64,000 bases of DNA from Zygnema cylindricum (taxonomy: Eukaryota > Streptophyta > Zygnematophyceae > Zygnematales > Zygnemataceae): NCBI GenBank assembly GCA_037447655.1, contig JBBHKE010001552.1:62001-126000 (forward strand), read 5' to 3'. A program made the position numbers and the translations under genes. Shown here in pieces: positions 24,238-35,739 of the stretch. Position 1 is the first letter of the stretch. Each line of letters begins with the position of its first letter. A model generated the notes under the pieces. That model did not search any database and had not been told where the DNA came from. It saw only the letters and a program-made list of their open reading frames with translations.

Positions 24238-24447
24238 TGTTCCGGATTATGTGGTACAGTTTTCTGGTGCTGAACTCCCTCATCTCTTAAGTATTCCTCA
24301 AACTGGTTAGAGGTATATTCTCCCCCCTTATCACTCCTTATTCTTTTAATGGGAGTTCCATGCAATTTCTCACTCCAGGCTTTATATTCTTTAAAGTAAG
24401 TTTGTGTTTCAGACCTTGTTTTTAGGAAGTAAACTTTAGAGTACCGA
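24238..24447 (-). pseudogene. Older Copia element, integrase fragment (downstream part)
   Basis: On the minus strand this continues the integrase core broken at 30906. It reads WSRYSKVYFLKTRSE, then KAWSEKLHGTPIKRIRSDKGGEY (holding the second catalytic Asp), to TVPHNPEQ. There the homology stops, just before the NGVAER motif with the catalytic Glu. RNase H, RT and the 3' LTR of the older element are missing. Confidence 0.88.
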
Positions 24448-24452
24448 GACCA
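24448..24452. other. Target-site duplication GACCA, left copy
   Basis: GACCA directly precedes the 5' LTR and is repeated at 30901-30905 after the 3' LTR. It is the 5-bp duplication typical of Copia integration. Confidence 0.95.
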
Positions 24453-25500
24453 TGTAGAAATTAATGGTTTTAAGTATTTTCTAGGTCTAAATAGAAACAA
24501 AGAAGCCGAGGCAGTCTACCTCTAACTTCTCTCTCCAACTCTCAAACTTGTCGCAGTCACTGAGAAATTGGAGAGGAAGCTAGAGCCATGGCTACCTAAG
24601 CTATCCTCAGGTTTACGGGAAATTTATATTAGTCTACGGATTAATTACTAAAAGGTATATGCCGGCGGCAGGATTTGATCCTGGTACCTGCCGGCCGACA
24701 GTTAGGTGATAGCCGGTAGCCTTAGCCGTTAAGTCCAGAAGTACTGATACATAGTATATGGTACGATAATTATTTATACATTAACACGCAGGATAATTCA
24801 TTTAACTATAACTATTTACGGGACACATAGATATGGAATTGTAAAAGTACGAATTGCGGTACGGATATGAAATCAATACCGCGCATTGATTTCGGAAGCG
24901 AAACAAATACCGCGCATGTATTTATTACGGCTACGATCAAAAACGAGTTTAATCGGACGGCCGGAAATTGCGCCGAGATCGCGGAAGGAGAATTCGGCGG
25001 TTTGTGGGCAGCGCCACATCGGATGACACGTGGCGATGTAACATTGGAGCGCGGCATCTCCGAGGATTTAAGGAGCGAATCCGGATACTCCACGTGTGGA
25101 CATTTTGGCCATGTCGTACAATATCCGTACATAAAGTACACCGGCAGTTGTACTTTTACGTACGGAACTGAAATCTGATTGGTTCCGTACATCAGTAGAT
25201 AGAGTCTGTGAGAGAGATAGGACTTAGAAAAAATTAGAAGATAGGACCCTCTCTCCCAGAGAGCTTCTGTACAAAAGGTCAACTTTGACCCTCCATAACT
25301 TACTGCTCAGGGGAGCAAATTCAGAGATTCTTTTTGCTATCAACTCAGGGGAGTCTTGCCTTCACAGGGGTGAAGGTAGTCAGGGTTTTTGTTTGCCAGG
25401 GTGGCAGTTATTTTTGCTAAAACACAAAGGGGTCAGGATTATCCTAGAGGCTTCTTGGAAGCTGTCCACTCTGAGGACTTATGGAGGTCTCAGAGTTTCA
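24453..25500 (+). repeat. 5' LTR of the young Copia element, 1048 bp
   Basis: Starts TGTAGAAATTAATGG and ends GAGTTTCA, and is identical as far as checked to 29853-30900. Small open frames inside (24812-25282 minus, 24867-25178 plus) occur in both LTRs only because the sequences are identical. The transcription start was not located. Confidence 0.97.
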
Positions 25501-25515
25501 GGTTATGGGCCCACC
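25501..25515 (+). promoter_or_regulatory. Primer-binding site matching the anticodon arm of initiator tRNA-Met
   Basis: GGTTATGGGCCCACC starts at the first base after the LTR. It is the exact complement of GGTGGGCCCATAACC, which I recall as nucleotides 25-39 of plant initiator tRNA-Met (anticodon CAU inside). The usual plant Copia site, TGGTATCAGAGC, pairs with the tRNA 3' end and is absent. Priming by a tRNA-iMet 5' half cut in the anticodon loop is established for Drosophila copia, and the same mechanism is inferred here. Confidence 0.8.
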
Positions 25516-25564
25516 CTCTAGGGTACCAATCTTTAATGGAACTGGCTTCATATACTGGGAAAGT

Positions 25565-28500
25565 ATGATGATAGGAGCTCTATGCGAAAAAAGATTTTGG
25601 GGGATAGTGAGTGGACGGTTGGGGCGTCCATGAAGTCTTGGAATTCCTCCAGGGTTTGGAGGAACCAGATTCACCAGGAAAGAGGATCCACCTTCAACGG
25701 AGGAAACAAAAGAAGGAGAGGTGGTGGACAAAGGAAAGGAGAAGGAGACGACCACACCAATAGCAACTGGTTCGACGTTCATGTCACCTATTCCGAGGAA
25801 CGAGGAGAATGATACTGAAACCTGGGACTTCAACAATATGGCGGCAAAGCACTTCATCCTACGCCATCTCACTCAAGGACTTGCATGTCCTCATTTGCAG
25901 GTAGAAAGGGCATCCGATCTTTGGATGGCTCTCATAGAGATGTACCGAAGTGGTACGATTCAGCAACAACAGTTGGCTGATCAGAAAGTTAAGGAGTATG
26001 TATATAAAGGGGGAAATATGTTGGATTTTTGCAATGAGCTTGCTACACTCTTCATGGAGCTACACAGTGCGGGAAAAGATTTTAGTGAAAAAGAAAAGGT
26101 TAACTGTTTACTGATGAAGTTACCTGATGAGTTCGTGAACATAGTTTACCGTGTGCAGGACTTGCCTGACTCAAGGTGGATATGGAACTCAGTGGTAGGG
26201 ATGATTCTAGTTCAAGAGAATACAATCGAGATCCGAAGGGGAGGAAAGAGTGGCCAAGCCTTGGCAACAGCCACTGATTGGAGGAACAGGGATTCCCGAA
26301 AACCGGTCGGAAACTATGGGGGTAGGGAGCAGAAAAAACAGTCCGACGAATTCGAACCAAGGGCTCCCAAAGGTTTATGTCATTTTTGTAAGAAACCGGG
26401 GCACTATATGGCAGAGTGCACTAAGCTAACCGAGCTTCGGTTAAAGGAGGGGCAGACCGGTGGTACCCCGAGAGGAAAGAAAAAGGCCCTTGTCACACAG
26501 GTACTTGAGGCGGAATCCGAGGACGAGGACGATGAGCTCCTTTTGGATGAGGAGTTGGAGGCGAAAAATGAGGTCGAAATTCCACGAAGGCAGAAATGTG
26601 CTTACGGTGGATTGAAAGGTGAAGCAGGCTGGATCATAGATTCAGGTGCCTCCATGCACATGTGTAAGGATAGGCACCTGTTCACTAAGATAAGAAAGAT
26701 TCCCACCGTAGAGATAGAGTACGGGGATGGGAGGATAGTCACCACTACTCTTGTAGGATCGGTAGATCTGAAAGTGTTAGTAGAAGGAAAGGCATCCATA
26801 TTAACATTCTCCGATGTATTGTTTATTCCGGAGCTGAACAAAAATCTTATCTCCACATCAGTATTGGATGATAAGGGTTTTTTTACTAGCACTAGGGAAG
26901 GAGTCTTTACTGCTAGTTTTGAGGATGATGTCTATTTCATTGCTGAGAAAGGTAGCCATGGGATGTTTAGGCTGATCTTAAGTAATGAAAAGAAAAAACT
27001 TTATTACGCTGGTGTTCATGATATTATGATGTGGCATAAGAGGCTTGGGCATGTGAATCTAGATAAGTTAAGAGAGATGAAAAAGATGGGAGTGGTGGAA
27101 GGGATTCAGTTCAGTGAGAGTGATGATATAAGTGATTGTAGTGGATGTGCTCAAGGTAAAGCACACAGATTACCCTTTCCTAAATCAGCCACCTATAAGG
27201 GGGAAAAAATTCTAGATCTAGTACACACAGATATTTGGGGACCGGCTAAAGTGCCCTCACCGGGGGGGAAGAGATTTATGATGACTATAACTGATGATTG
27301 GTCTCGGTATTCCCGGGTATATTTTTTGAAAAACAAGTCCGAAGCTGAGGATTGCTTTAGACAATATAAAGCATGGAGCGAAAAACTCCATGAAACTCCA
27401 ATCAAGAGAGTAAGGAGTGACAATGGTGGAGAGTATACTTCTAACCAGTTTGAGGATTTTCTGAGGGAAGATGGGGTTCAACACCAAAAGACAGTTCCAG
27501 AAAATCCGGAACAGAATGGGGTAGCTGAAAGGTTAAATAGAACACTAAGTGATAGTGCTAGAAGTATGTTGTCAGATAAAAAGATAGGAAAAAGGTTTTG
27601 GGCAGAAGCTATGAACTGTGCTAATTACCTCAAGAATAGAGTTCTTACTTCAGCTATAAAAGATCAAACACCTTATGAGAGATGGACAGGCCGGAAACCA
27701 GACATATCTCACTTAAAGGTTTTCGGCAGTCAAGTGTTCAATCTAGATACTGATCGGTCCAATTGGAAGCTAGATCCTAAAGGAAAACCGGGATACTTAT
27801 TAGGATATGATGAAGATGTTAAAGGATATAGAGTTTATGATCTAAAAAGGGAAGATATAATCTTAGTAAAGCATCTAGTAGTTATGGATGAAGGAAAGTC
27901 TGTGGATCCCTTCAAATATACGAAGTCAGTAAAAATCAGATTTGAGTCAGAAAATTCCGATGACTTTGAGCTTCCTAACTACCCAGGTTTTAGAGAAGAT
28001 GACATTCTTGCAGGTACAAATCAGACCGAAAAGGACTCGGCTGTGGAAACTCCAGTGACAACTCTACTCGAAGCGGAAGACGTGGTGGAAATTGATTCGG
28101 AATCAAGGGATAGGGGAGAAGTCGAGTTTGTTCGAAAGAATCCACGAGAACCATCTATTCCGGCCTCAGATTTTGAGGGGGGGAGGAGAAGTAGCAAAAG
28201 ACTGCAAGAAAAACAGGTTATTAACAAGGTAACTAAACTATCTCATCAAGATGAACCTCAAACTTATGGAGAGGCGATGACTTGTCCAGAAAGAAACCGA
28301 TGGAAGACAGCCATCAATGAGGAGATGGCTTCAATCATGGCAGCCGATACTTGGGAGCTGGTGGACTGTCCACCTAACCGAAAACCAATCGGTTGTAAGT
28401 GGGTTTTCAAACTAAAACTGAACCCAGATAACACAATCGAGCGCTACAAGGCCAGATTAGTGGCAAAGGGATTTACACAAAAGGAAGGAATTGACTACGA

Positions 28501-29839
28501 GGAAACCTTTGCCCCGGTGGTCAGATTTCCCTCCGTCCGCATACTTCTCAGTTTAGCAGCGGCGGAAGACATGGAAGTGCATCAGATGGACATCAAGACA
28601 GCCTTTTTGCATGGAGAATTGGAAGAGGAGATCTTCATGCGACAACCCGAAGGTTTTGTGGAGGAAGGAGAGGAGAGTAAGGTATGCCGGCTGATTAAAT
28701 CTCTTTATGGTTTGAAACAGGCACCTCGACAATGGAATAAGAAGCTTGATGAGTTTCTTACCGGTCTGGGATATATTCGGATCAGCTCAGATCACTCAAT
28801 CTATGTTTTCGAAGATGAGGAAGGTCTTATATTTATTGCAATTTATGTTGATGATTTGCTTGTTTTAAGTAAATCAATGGAAAAAATTAACAAACTGAAA
28901 ACCGATCTTAAGGGGAGATTTGAAATGAAGGATATGGGAGAAGCAAGATATATTTTGGGAATTCAAGTAGAGAGAGACCGGAAAAGGAAAATTATAAGAT
29001 TGACTCAAAAGGAAGCAATAGGGAACATGCTTGAAAAATTTCAAATGGATAAAGCTAATAGTTGTACAACTCCAATGGAGTTAAAGAAGGGAAGTGAGGG
29101 GAGTGAGGAAGAAGGAGTCATAGTCTTAGACGAGGTATTATCTCCTGATGAACAGAAGTTCATGCAGACTATTCCTTACAGGCAAGTAGTGGGAAGTCTA
29201 ATCTATTTTATGAATTGTACCCGGCCGGATTTAGCTGCAGCTGTAGGAGTGCTGAGTAGAAGTTTAAATGCTCCCACTAAGAAGGATTGGGAGGCAGCTA
29301 AGAGAGTCCTTAGATACTTGATAGGAACTAGGGATCTATGGTTGCATTTGGGTGGGGAGAATACTGACATCACCACTTGGAGTGATGCCAGTTATGGTGA
29401 TGCTCCGATGAGGAGATGCACTTCTGGATATGTATTATATGTGGGTGATGGGGCTTGCTGTTGGAGTAGCAAACAGCAAAAGGTTATTGCTCAGTCCACC
29501 ATGGAGGCTGAGTATATGGCCTCTTGCTCTGCTGTAAAAGAATTGATGTGGGTCAAGTCTTTGCTTGGTGAGCTTGGTCACCTTAAGAGTGGTGTGCAGA
29601 AAATATTTTGTGATAATCAGGCAGCAATCGCTATTTCTGCCAATCCTAAACATCATTTTAAAGCCAAACACATGGACATCAGACTCAGCTTTGTTAGAGA
29701 AAAAGTAGAAAACAAAATAATCAGTTTAGAGTACAGGCCAGATAGTGAGATGGTAGCAGATATGATGACCAAACCTGTGCCTTCCCCTAAGCTAATTTTC
29801 TGCAGGGAGAAGTGTGGTCTGAAATTAAAGATTGACTAG
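25565..29839 (+). CDS. Copia gag-pol polyprotein, one in-frame TGA near its start
   Basis: The likely start is the double ATG at 25565/25568, 64 bp after the LTR. This frame carries a TGA at 25631-25633 and is then open to TAG at 29837-29839. Translation after the stop would need readthrough, or an internal ATG at 25781. That the pre-TGA segment belongs to gag is supported by the older paralogue, whose N-terminus aligns across it (SGQVKRP versus SGRLGRP, then GFGG). Domains in order: gag; zinc knuckle CHFCKKPGHYMAEC at 26378-26419; aspartic protease DSGAS at 26639; integrase HHCC zinc finger about 27029-27160, then D (HTDIWGP), D (RSDNGGE) and E (QNGVAERLNR); RT from KWVFKLK about 28400, with YVDD at 28844-28855; RNase H with SSKQQKVIAQSTMEAEY and a final KHMDIR block. 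Apart from the TGA all catalytic motifs are intact. Confidence 0.93.
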
Positions 29840-29840
29840 A

Positions 29841-29852
29841 AAATAAGGGGAG
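29841..29852 (+). promoter_or_regulatory. Polypurine tract of the young Copia element
   Basis: AAATAAGGGGAG lies immediately before the 3' LTR and one base after the gag-pol stop codon. It is the expected primer for plus-strand DNA synthesis. Confidence 0.85.
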
Positions 29853-30900
29853 TGTAGAAATTAATGGTTTTAAGTATTTTCTAGGTCTAAATAGAAACAA
29901 AGAAGCCGAGGCAGTCTACCTCTAACTTCTCTCTCCAACTCTCAAACTTGTCGCAGTCACTGAGAAATTGGAGAGGAAGCTAGAGCCATGGCTACCTAAG
30001 CTATCCTCAGGTTTACGGGAAATTTATATTAGTCTACGGATTAATTACTAAAAGGTATATGCCGGCGGCAGGATTTGATCCTGGTACCTGCCGGCCGACA
30101 GTTAGGTGATAGCCGGTAGCCTTAGCCGTTAAGTCCAGAAGTACTGATACATAGTATATGGTACGATAATTATTTATACATTAACACGCAGGATAATTCA
30201 TTTAACTATAACTATTTACGGGACACATAGATATGGAATTGTAAAAGTACGAATTGCGGTACGGATATGAAATCAATACCGCGCATTGATTTCGGAAGCG
30301 AAACAAATACCGCGCATGTATTTATTACGGCTACGATCAAAAACGAGTTTAATCGGACGGCCGGAAATTGCGCCGAGATCGCGGAAGGAGAATTCGGCGG
30401 TTTGTGGGCAGCGCCACATCGGATGACACGTGGCGATGTAACATTGGAGCGCGGCATCTCCGAGGATTTAAGGAGCGAATCCGGATACTCCACGTGTGGA
30501 CATTTTGGCCATGTCGTACAATATCCGTACATAAAGTACACCGGCAGTTGTACTTTTACGTACGGAACTGAAATCTGATTGGTTCCGTACATCAGTAGAT
30601 AGAGTCTGTGAGAGAGATAGGACTTAGAAAAAATTAGAAGATAGGACCCTCTCTCCCAGAGAGCTTCTGTACAAAAGGTCAACTTTGACCCTCCATAACT
30701 TACTGCTCAGGGGAGCAAATTCAGAGATTCTTTTTGCTATCAACTCAGGGGAGTCTTGCCTTCACAGGGGTGAAGGTAGTCAGGGTTTTTGTTTGCCAGG
30801 GTGGCAGTTATTTTTGCTAAAACACAAAGGGGTCAGGATTATCCTAGAGGCTTCTTGGAAGCTGTCCACTCTGAGGACTTATGGAGGTCTCAGAGTTTCA
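29853..30900 (+). repeat. 3' LTR of the young Copia element, 1048 bp
   Basis: Same sequence as 24453-25500 by eye, followed by GACCA at 30901-30905. Confidence 0.97.
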
Positions 30901-30905
30901 GACCA

Positions 30906-32628
30906 GTCATGAGTAATTGTCAACATATATCTCTTCCCTCCAACTGAGGGTACCCTTGCTGGTCCCCAGATATATATCTGTGTGGATCAAATCTAGTACC
31001 TTTTTTCCTCTATTTGTGGCGACATTAGGAAAAGGTAGTCTATGAGCCTTACCTTGGGCACACCCACTAGAATCATCGATCATTTCATTATCACCAAAAT
31101 GAATGCCTTCTACTACACCAAGCTTCTTCATTTCCCTCAACCTATCAAAATGCACATGCCCCAACCGCTTATGCCAAATCATCAATTTTGGGAAACCAAC
31201 TTAGTAAGCATTCTTCTTTTCATTACTCAGGTTAAGCCTAAACATTCCTTGGCTACCCATATCTGCAGTGAAGTAAACTTCATCCCCATACTTGGCTGTA
31301 AAGACTCTTTTTCTAGTGAAGGTATCAAACTCTTTGTCATCTACTATAGATGTAGAGACAAGGTTATTACTCAACTGAGGAATATAGAGCACATCTGAGA
31401 AAGTGAGAATAGAAGTCTTACACTCCACTAAAACTTTCAAATCTATTGATCCCACTAGATCCGTAGTAACCACTCTCCCATCCCCATAATCTATTTCTAC
31501 AGTAGGGATTTTCCTTAGCTTAGTGAAGAGGTCCTTGTCATGACACATATGTATGGATGCACCTGAGTCGATGATCCATCCTTCCTGTGGAGCTTCCCGA
31601 ATTGCTCCAAGGGCACACTTCTGTCTCCGAGGGATCTCCTTCTCCTCCAGACTCTCGTCAAGAAGAAGCTCCCCATCCTCCTTAGAGGACTACTCCTCGA
31701 TCTTCGTGTTACCTATGTGACCAAAAGTGCATTTTTTTCCCTTCGGAAGAACCCCCTCCATGGTTCTCTTGGAGCCTCGGCTCCGATAGGGTGTACCGAC
31801 TTTTTGCAAAAATGACGTAGGTTCTTTGGGGGCCTTGGTCCTCCAGGCTGAACTCTCTCTCCTTTGTATGGCTTTTTCAAGTCCCATCTCCACTTGTCCT
31901 ATCCGGCGGCTAGAGCTAGAATGCTCTATCCCCCTCTCTTGATCTCAATCGTGTTCTCCTGCACAAGTATCATGCAGACCATTGTATTCCACTTCCATGA
32001 ACTATCAGTCATTTCCTGTACTTGGTACACTATATTCTCATACTCGTCACGTAACTTCATGATGAGAGTGTTAACCTTCATCTTCATTGTACCTGTCCAA
32101 GCGGCACTCTCCATCTCCATATACAAACAAGAAAGATCAAGACAGTAGTCTAACATCTTTCCCCCTTTGTAAGTATAATTTCCCAACTTTTGCTTTGCTA
32201 ATTCAAGCTCTTGAATTGTACCAGCTCTATAGATCTCTATCAAACTCACCCACAACTCCTCGGCCATGTAAACATAAAGGTGGGGAGTTGCCAAAGCTTG
32301 TGTGAGGTGTTACAAAATGAAGTTCTTGGCAGCCACGTTGGTGTCTTCCCACATTTGAGTATCGGTCTCCACAGTCTTCACGATCGCCGCTCCGGGTGTC
32401 GTGGAAGTAATAACAATAGGCATACAAGGTATCTCTTTTTCTTTTCCTTTTTTTGATACATTGCTGTCCCAATCATCTGCCTCCTCTGCTGCGGAAGATG
32501 TTGCTATAGAAAACCTTATTCCACCAAATCCCGAAGTTGATCTCTGAGGTGGACGTTTCACTTGTCCACTAGCCCCTGTCATCTTGGCTTCCCACGAGAT
32601 AAACCCTCATCCATTGAAGATGGGCACC
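30906..32628 (-). pseudogene. Older Copia element, gag-protease-integrase part, interrupted
   Basis: On the minus strand, reading begins at ATG 32582, 47 bp inside the LTR, with gag (MTGASGQVKRPPQRS; later LWVSLIEIYRAGTIQELE). Gag is broken by shifts near 32290 and 31926. At 31893-31690 the zinc-knuckle region has lost its cysteines. The protease/connection follows (YGDGRVVTTDLVGSIDLKVL, 31548-31201), then the integrase zinc finger (HKRLGHVHFDRLREMKKLGVV, CAQGKAHRLPFP) and HTDIYLG. The frame reaches THDWS at 30906, where the young element intervenes, and continues at 24447. It is about 60-70% similar to the young element by eye, but has a quite different LTR and no recognisable iMet-type primer site. 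Confidence 0.9.
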
Positions 32629-33117
32629 TGTAAAAGGGACAATAGTACACACAGCACGCCACAATGCACAGCGAAAAACACCAAGGATCTTCCCGTAGCA
32701 ACAATAGGAGCACACAACACTGACAGACAAAGTTGCGCTTTATTACTTGGGAGAGAGTACAAGGTTTGCGCTCGCTGCGAAGGTCTACTCAAACAAGAGT
32801 GTGTTACTCACTAGACCTACTTGACTATTTAAACTAGCTAGCTGCTAGTCAACCTAGTACTGTACTACGGTACACGTGGACTTTCACGGTCAACCGAGAC
32901 CTATCCAAACATTCTTCTAGAACTACACCGCTCGATCTACATTTGCGGCGTTGCTATGCTGCGCTGCTATGTTGCTGCGCTATTAAGTTGCTACGCTGCT
33001 AAGTTGCTATGCTGCTGCGCTGCGCTGGTCTGGGATCGCAGCTGCGCTGCTCTGGAACCGCAACCACAACACCCTAGCCCTAGCCACTAAGTACTGAAAT
33101 CCTGTAACCCTGTTACA
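32629..33117 (-). repeat. 5' LTR of the older Copia element, 489 bp
   Basis: On the minus strand it runs TGTAACAGGGTTACAGG ... GTCCCTTTTACA. Closely related LTRs stand alone at 34713-35224 and 47552-48045. The part at 32940-33060 is a string of GCTGCGCTGCTATG-like repeats. No partner LTR remains because the 3' half of the element is lost. Confidence 0.88.
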
Positions 33118-33378
33118 GGTACCGACCGATGTATTGGTCCGAGACCAACAAATTCCATATCGGCTATAACTTAAAAAAATATAGTATGTATACAATAGTA
33201 CATTATAAAATACTATATTATATTATTGACTTTATATAGCGTGGTATGCCAGGTGTAAGAATTTTTTCCGTACACTTTTTAACTGAAATTTATTACGAAT
33301 AGCGCGATACATAATCGTTGACAAATTTAAAATAGGGAATTGCTAAATGCAGAAACGATCTTTTGCTGCGCGCAGGTA
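33118..33378. other. AT-rich spacer, no gene
   Basis: No gene seen. The last bases, GCTGCGCGCAGGTA, match the repeat at 42853 in which the following MITE is absent. Confidence 0.5.
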
Positions 33379-33955
33379 CACCGCGAATCGATATTATCGT
33401 TAGGAACTCTATATTGGCGCCCCCAAATTTTGATTCCAAAACCCGAAATAGAATTGAAAATACTAATTTTTTCTTTACGTTAATTACGGTTCTGGAGAAT
33501 TAGCATTCATAATTCTAATTTATGATATTATTGAATAATGTGGTGAACAAACGTGTCAGTCCATACAAAATGGTACTTTGTTAAGTAAAAAAGTACGAAA
33601 CATGGTTTAAAATAATCGCGATCGTATGTAAAACTACGCTCAAAATAAGCGACATCATAAGATCGTACCTATTTTAGTGTAAATATGTGTGTGGCGTAAT
33701 CATTAATCGTGCGAACACCCAAATTAGAGTTATGAAAAAATTGACGCGACAGTGTACGATTTGTCAGATTTTGTACTTTTACCTATTTTAGTCTGAAGAT
33801 CCTGATGACAGATCTGTTTAACCAAAATTAGAATTAATGATCAATTAGAATTAAACATTCAAAAAAATAAAAAACTAAAATCGAAAACTAAAACTGATAA
33901 CACTAATTATTTTTTAACACTAATAATTTCTCAACGCTAATAACGATTCACGGTG
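33379..33955. mobile_element. TA-inserting MITE, 577 bp
   Basis: Ends CACCGCGAATCG and CGATTCACGGTG, flanked by TA at 33377-33378 and 33956-33957. The unoccupied target survives at 42853-42880, where GCGCAGG joins TAGCTGTCA directly. That comparison defines both edges. No open frame of note. Confidence 0.9.
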
Positions 33956-33957
33956 TA

Positions 33958-34633
33958 GCTGTCAGATATTGTACATTTGCAGTATAATTTAGTACAAGCT
34001 GCGTACCTTAAGTTCAGATTTGACGGTCAACCCGTCAAACAAATTTGACGGGCGAAATATTGTAACGACGGTTAAAAAAGTGTCGCGCTTGCGAACGTCG
34101 ACCATCATAAAAAAAAAACAATTCACACGATCAGCGCAGGTTTACTGTAACAAGACAGCGGTAGCCACATATAAATAAAATGGTTGCGCGCAGGTACACC
34201 GCGAATCGTTATTAGTGTCAATAACTCTAATTTGGGTTCTTAAAATTTTGATTTTTTTTTTCAAATAGGATACATGATTTTAATTTTTCCTTGATGATAT
34301 TTAAGGTAACGTATAAAATAGCTTAAAACCCGAAAGTACAATAAAATCTTAATAATGTGGTGTACGGTCGATGTCGGACCTTACATAAATGTACCGTTTC
34401 AAGTGCAAATTTACATAAGATGAATTAAATCAGACGCGCACGCATAGAACATGCGCTTAAAAGAACATGATTAGTCTGACACGTAAATTAGTATGGTATG
34501 TACGGAATTTTTAAATTCGCAACGATGTAAGATTTCTAATGTTTTGTACGGATACATATTAATGTATATAATCGTTCGAAGAAATATTCCATTTTTTATG
34601 TTCCCAAATTAGCATAAACACTAAAATTGGAAT
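33958..34633. repeat. GCTGTCA/GACGGTC repeat unit and a partial TA-MITE
   Basis: 33958-34196 matches the unit at 42866-43085 (GCTGTCAxATATTGTACATTT, TTGACGGGCGAAATATTGT, GTCGCGCTTGCGAACGTCGACC). At 34197, again after GCGCAGGTA, another MITE of the CACCGCGAATCG family starts. It resembles the partial copy at 21140 (GGGTTCTTAAAATTTTGATTTTT) and has no recognisable right end. Confidence 0.65.
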
Positions 34634-35731
34634 CATAGTTCAAAAGTATGCGTTTTTATGGTAGGCCATTGGTAGGCGCACAGAACTTGGCACAAAACTC
34701 GCGCAAAGTAGGTGTAAAAGGGACAAAATACTTCACACACACCACAATGCACAGCGGAAGTTCCAAGGATCTCCCCGTAGCAACAGCAGAGGCACACAAC
34801 AATCACATAGAAAAGTTGAATCTTATCAATCAGGAGGAGATTACAAAGTTGAATGCTCGCTGCGAAGGTCTACTCTAAGAGTCTCCTTCTTCACTAAGTC
34901 TACTTTACTATTTAAACTATCCATCAGCAAGTCAACCCAGTACTATACAGATTTACACTTGGACCTTCACGGTCAACCAAGATCTATCCAAACTATTTTT
35001 CTAGAACTATGCAATTCTATCTACATTCTGCGGCGTTGCTATGCTGCTACGCTGCGTTGCTATACTACGCTACTAAGTTGCTACGTTGCTCTGCTGCGCT
35101 ACTCTGGAGTCGCAGCTGCGTTGCCCTGGAACTGCAACCACAGCAACCACAGCAGCCTCGCCTCTAACAATATTGTGCAGCCTCGCCTCTAACAATATTG
35201 TACACATTTGTGTAACCTGTTACAGTAGGCATACTGTATGAGGCATACTGTATGTCTATACGTTGTGCACACTCTTGTACGAACGTACGAATTTGACGTA
35301 TCATCATAATACAACGCATGTCGCTGGACGAAATTTTATAGCGAACTGACACGGCGTAGGATGACATTCCGCGGGAAAACCAACCCGGAAAATAAAAAAA
35401 CCGCGGACGGAAGTTCTATCGTAAATTGTGTTATGGGCTTTTCATGTGATCTTCTTTGATCGCTACTTTGATCTGCGACCGTCCGATAGTCCAAATTTGA
35501 CGGTTTAAATATAAAATACCTCAAAACTCACGAAAAAATAAAAATTTGTCCAAATGTTTTTCAAAATTTAGACATGACGTTAAATTCTCGATCGATCGAT
35601 GTGCAACTCAACACTGTTACTATTATTTTTCATTTTGCGACCAATACAATATGGGTTTTAAAGCCATATTGTATGTTTTGCGTACAATAGGCATACTGTA
35701 TGGGCCTACTTTCACCTACTTTTGAACTATG
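34634..35731. mobile_element. hAT-type MITE with a solo LTR nested inside
   Basis: Ends CATAGTTCAAAAGTA and CTACTTTTGAACTATG are inverted repeats, flanked by 8-bp duplications ATTGGAAT (34626-34633) and ATTAGAAT (35732-35739, one mismatch). A shorter relative is at 41215-41455. The solo LTR 34713-35224 plus one copy of its 5-bp duplication accounts for 517 bp. Confidence 0.88.
34713..35224 (-). mobile_element. Solo LTR of the older Copia family, 512 bp
   Basis: Same family and orientation as 32629-33117 (plus-strand reading TGTAAAAGGGAC ... CTGTTACA), flanked by GTAGG at 34708-34712 and 35225-35229. A solo LTR with a target duplication is the product of recombination between the two LTRs of one insertion. 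It has a small tandem duplication of GCCTCGCCTCTAACAATATTGT near its end. Confidence 0.92.
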
Positions 35732-35739
35732 ATTAGAAT

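Larger units (their letters stand above)
24453..30900 (+). mobile_element. Full-length Copia LTR retrotransposon, 6448 bp
   Basis: Two LTRs with TGTAG...TTTCA ends lie exactly 5400 bp apart and show no difference by eye. The element has a primer-binding site at 25501, one long gag-pol frame in Copia order (protease, integrase, RT, RNase H), a purine tract at 29841-29852 and a GACCA target duplication. Identical LTRs point to recent insertion, because the two LTRs are copied from one template and diverge with age. It lies in opposite orientation inside the integrase region of an older relative. Its gag frame has an in-frame TGA at 25631, so its autonomy is uncertain. Confidence 0.97.

Noticed and set aside
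24812-25282. 156-residue minus-strand frame present in both Copia LTRs (also 30212-30682)
   Set aside because: It is duplicated only because the LTRs are identical. There is no start context, domain or conservation in related LTRs.
25721-25723. GTG as the start codon of the Copia polyprotein
   Set aside because: Nuclear genes do not normally start at GTG. The frame is open upstream to a TGA and, beyond it, homologous gag reaches ATG at 25565.
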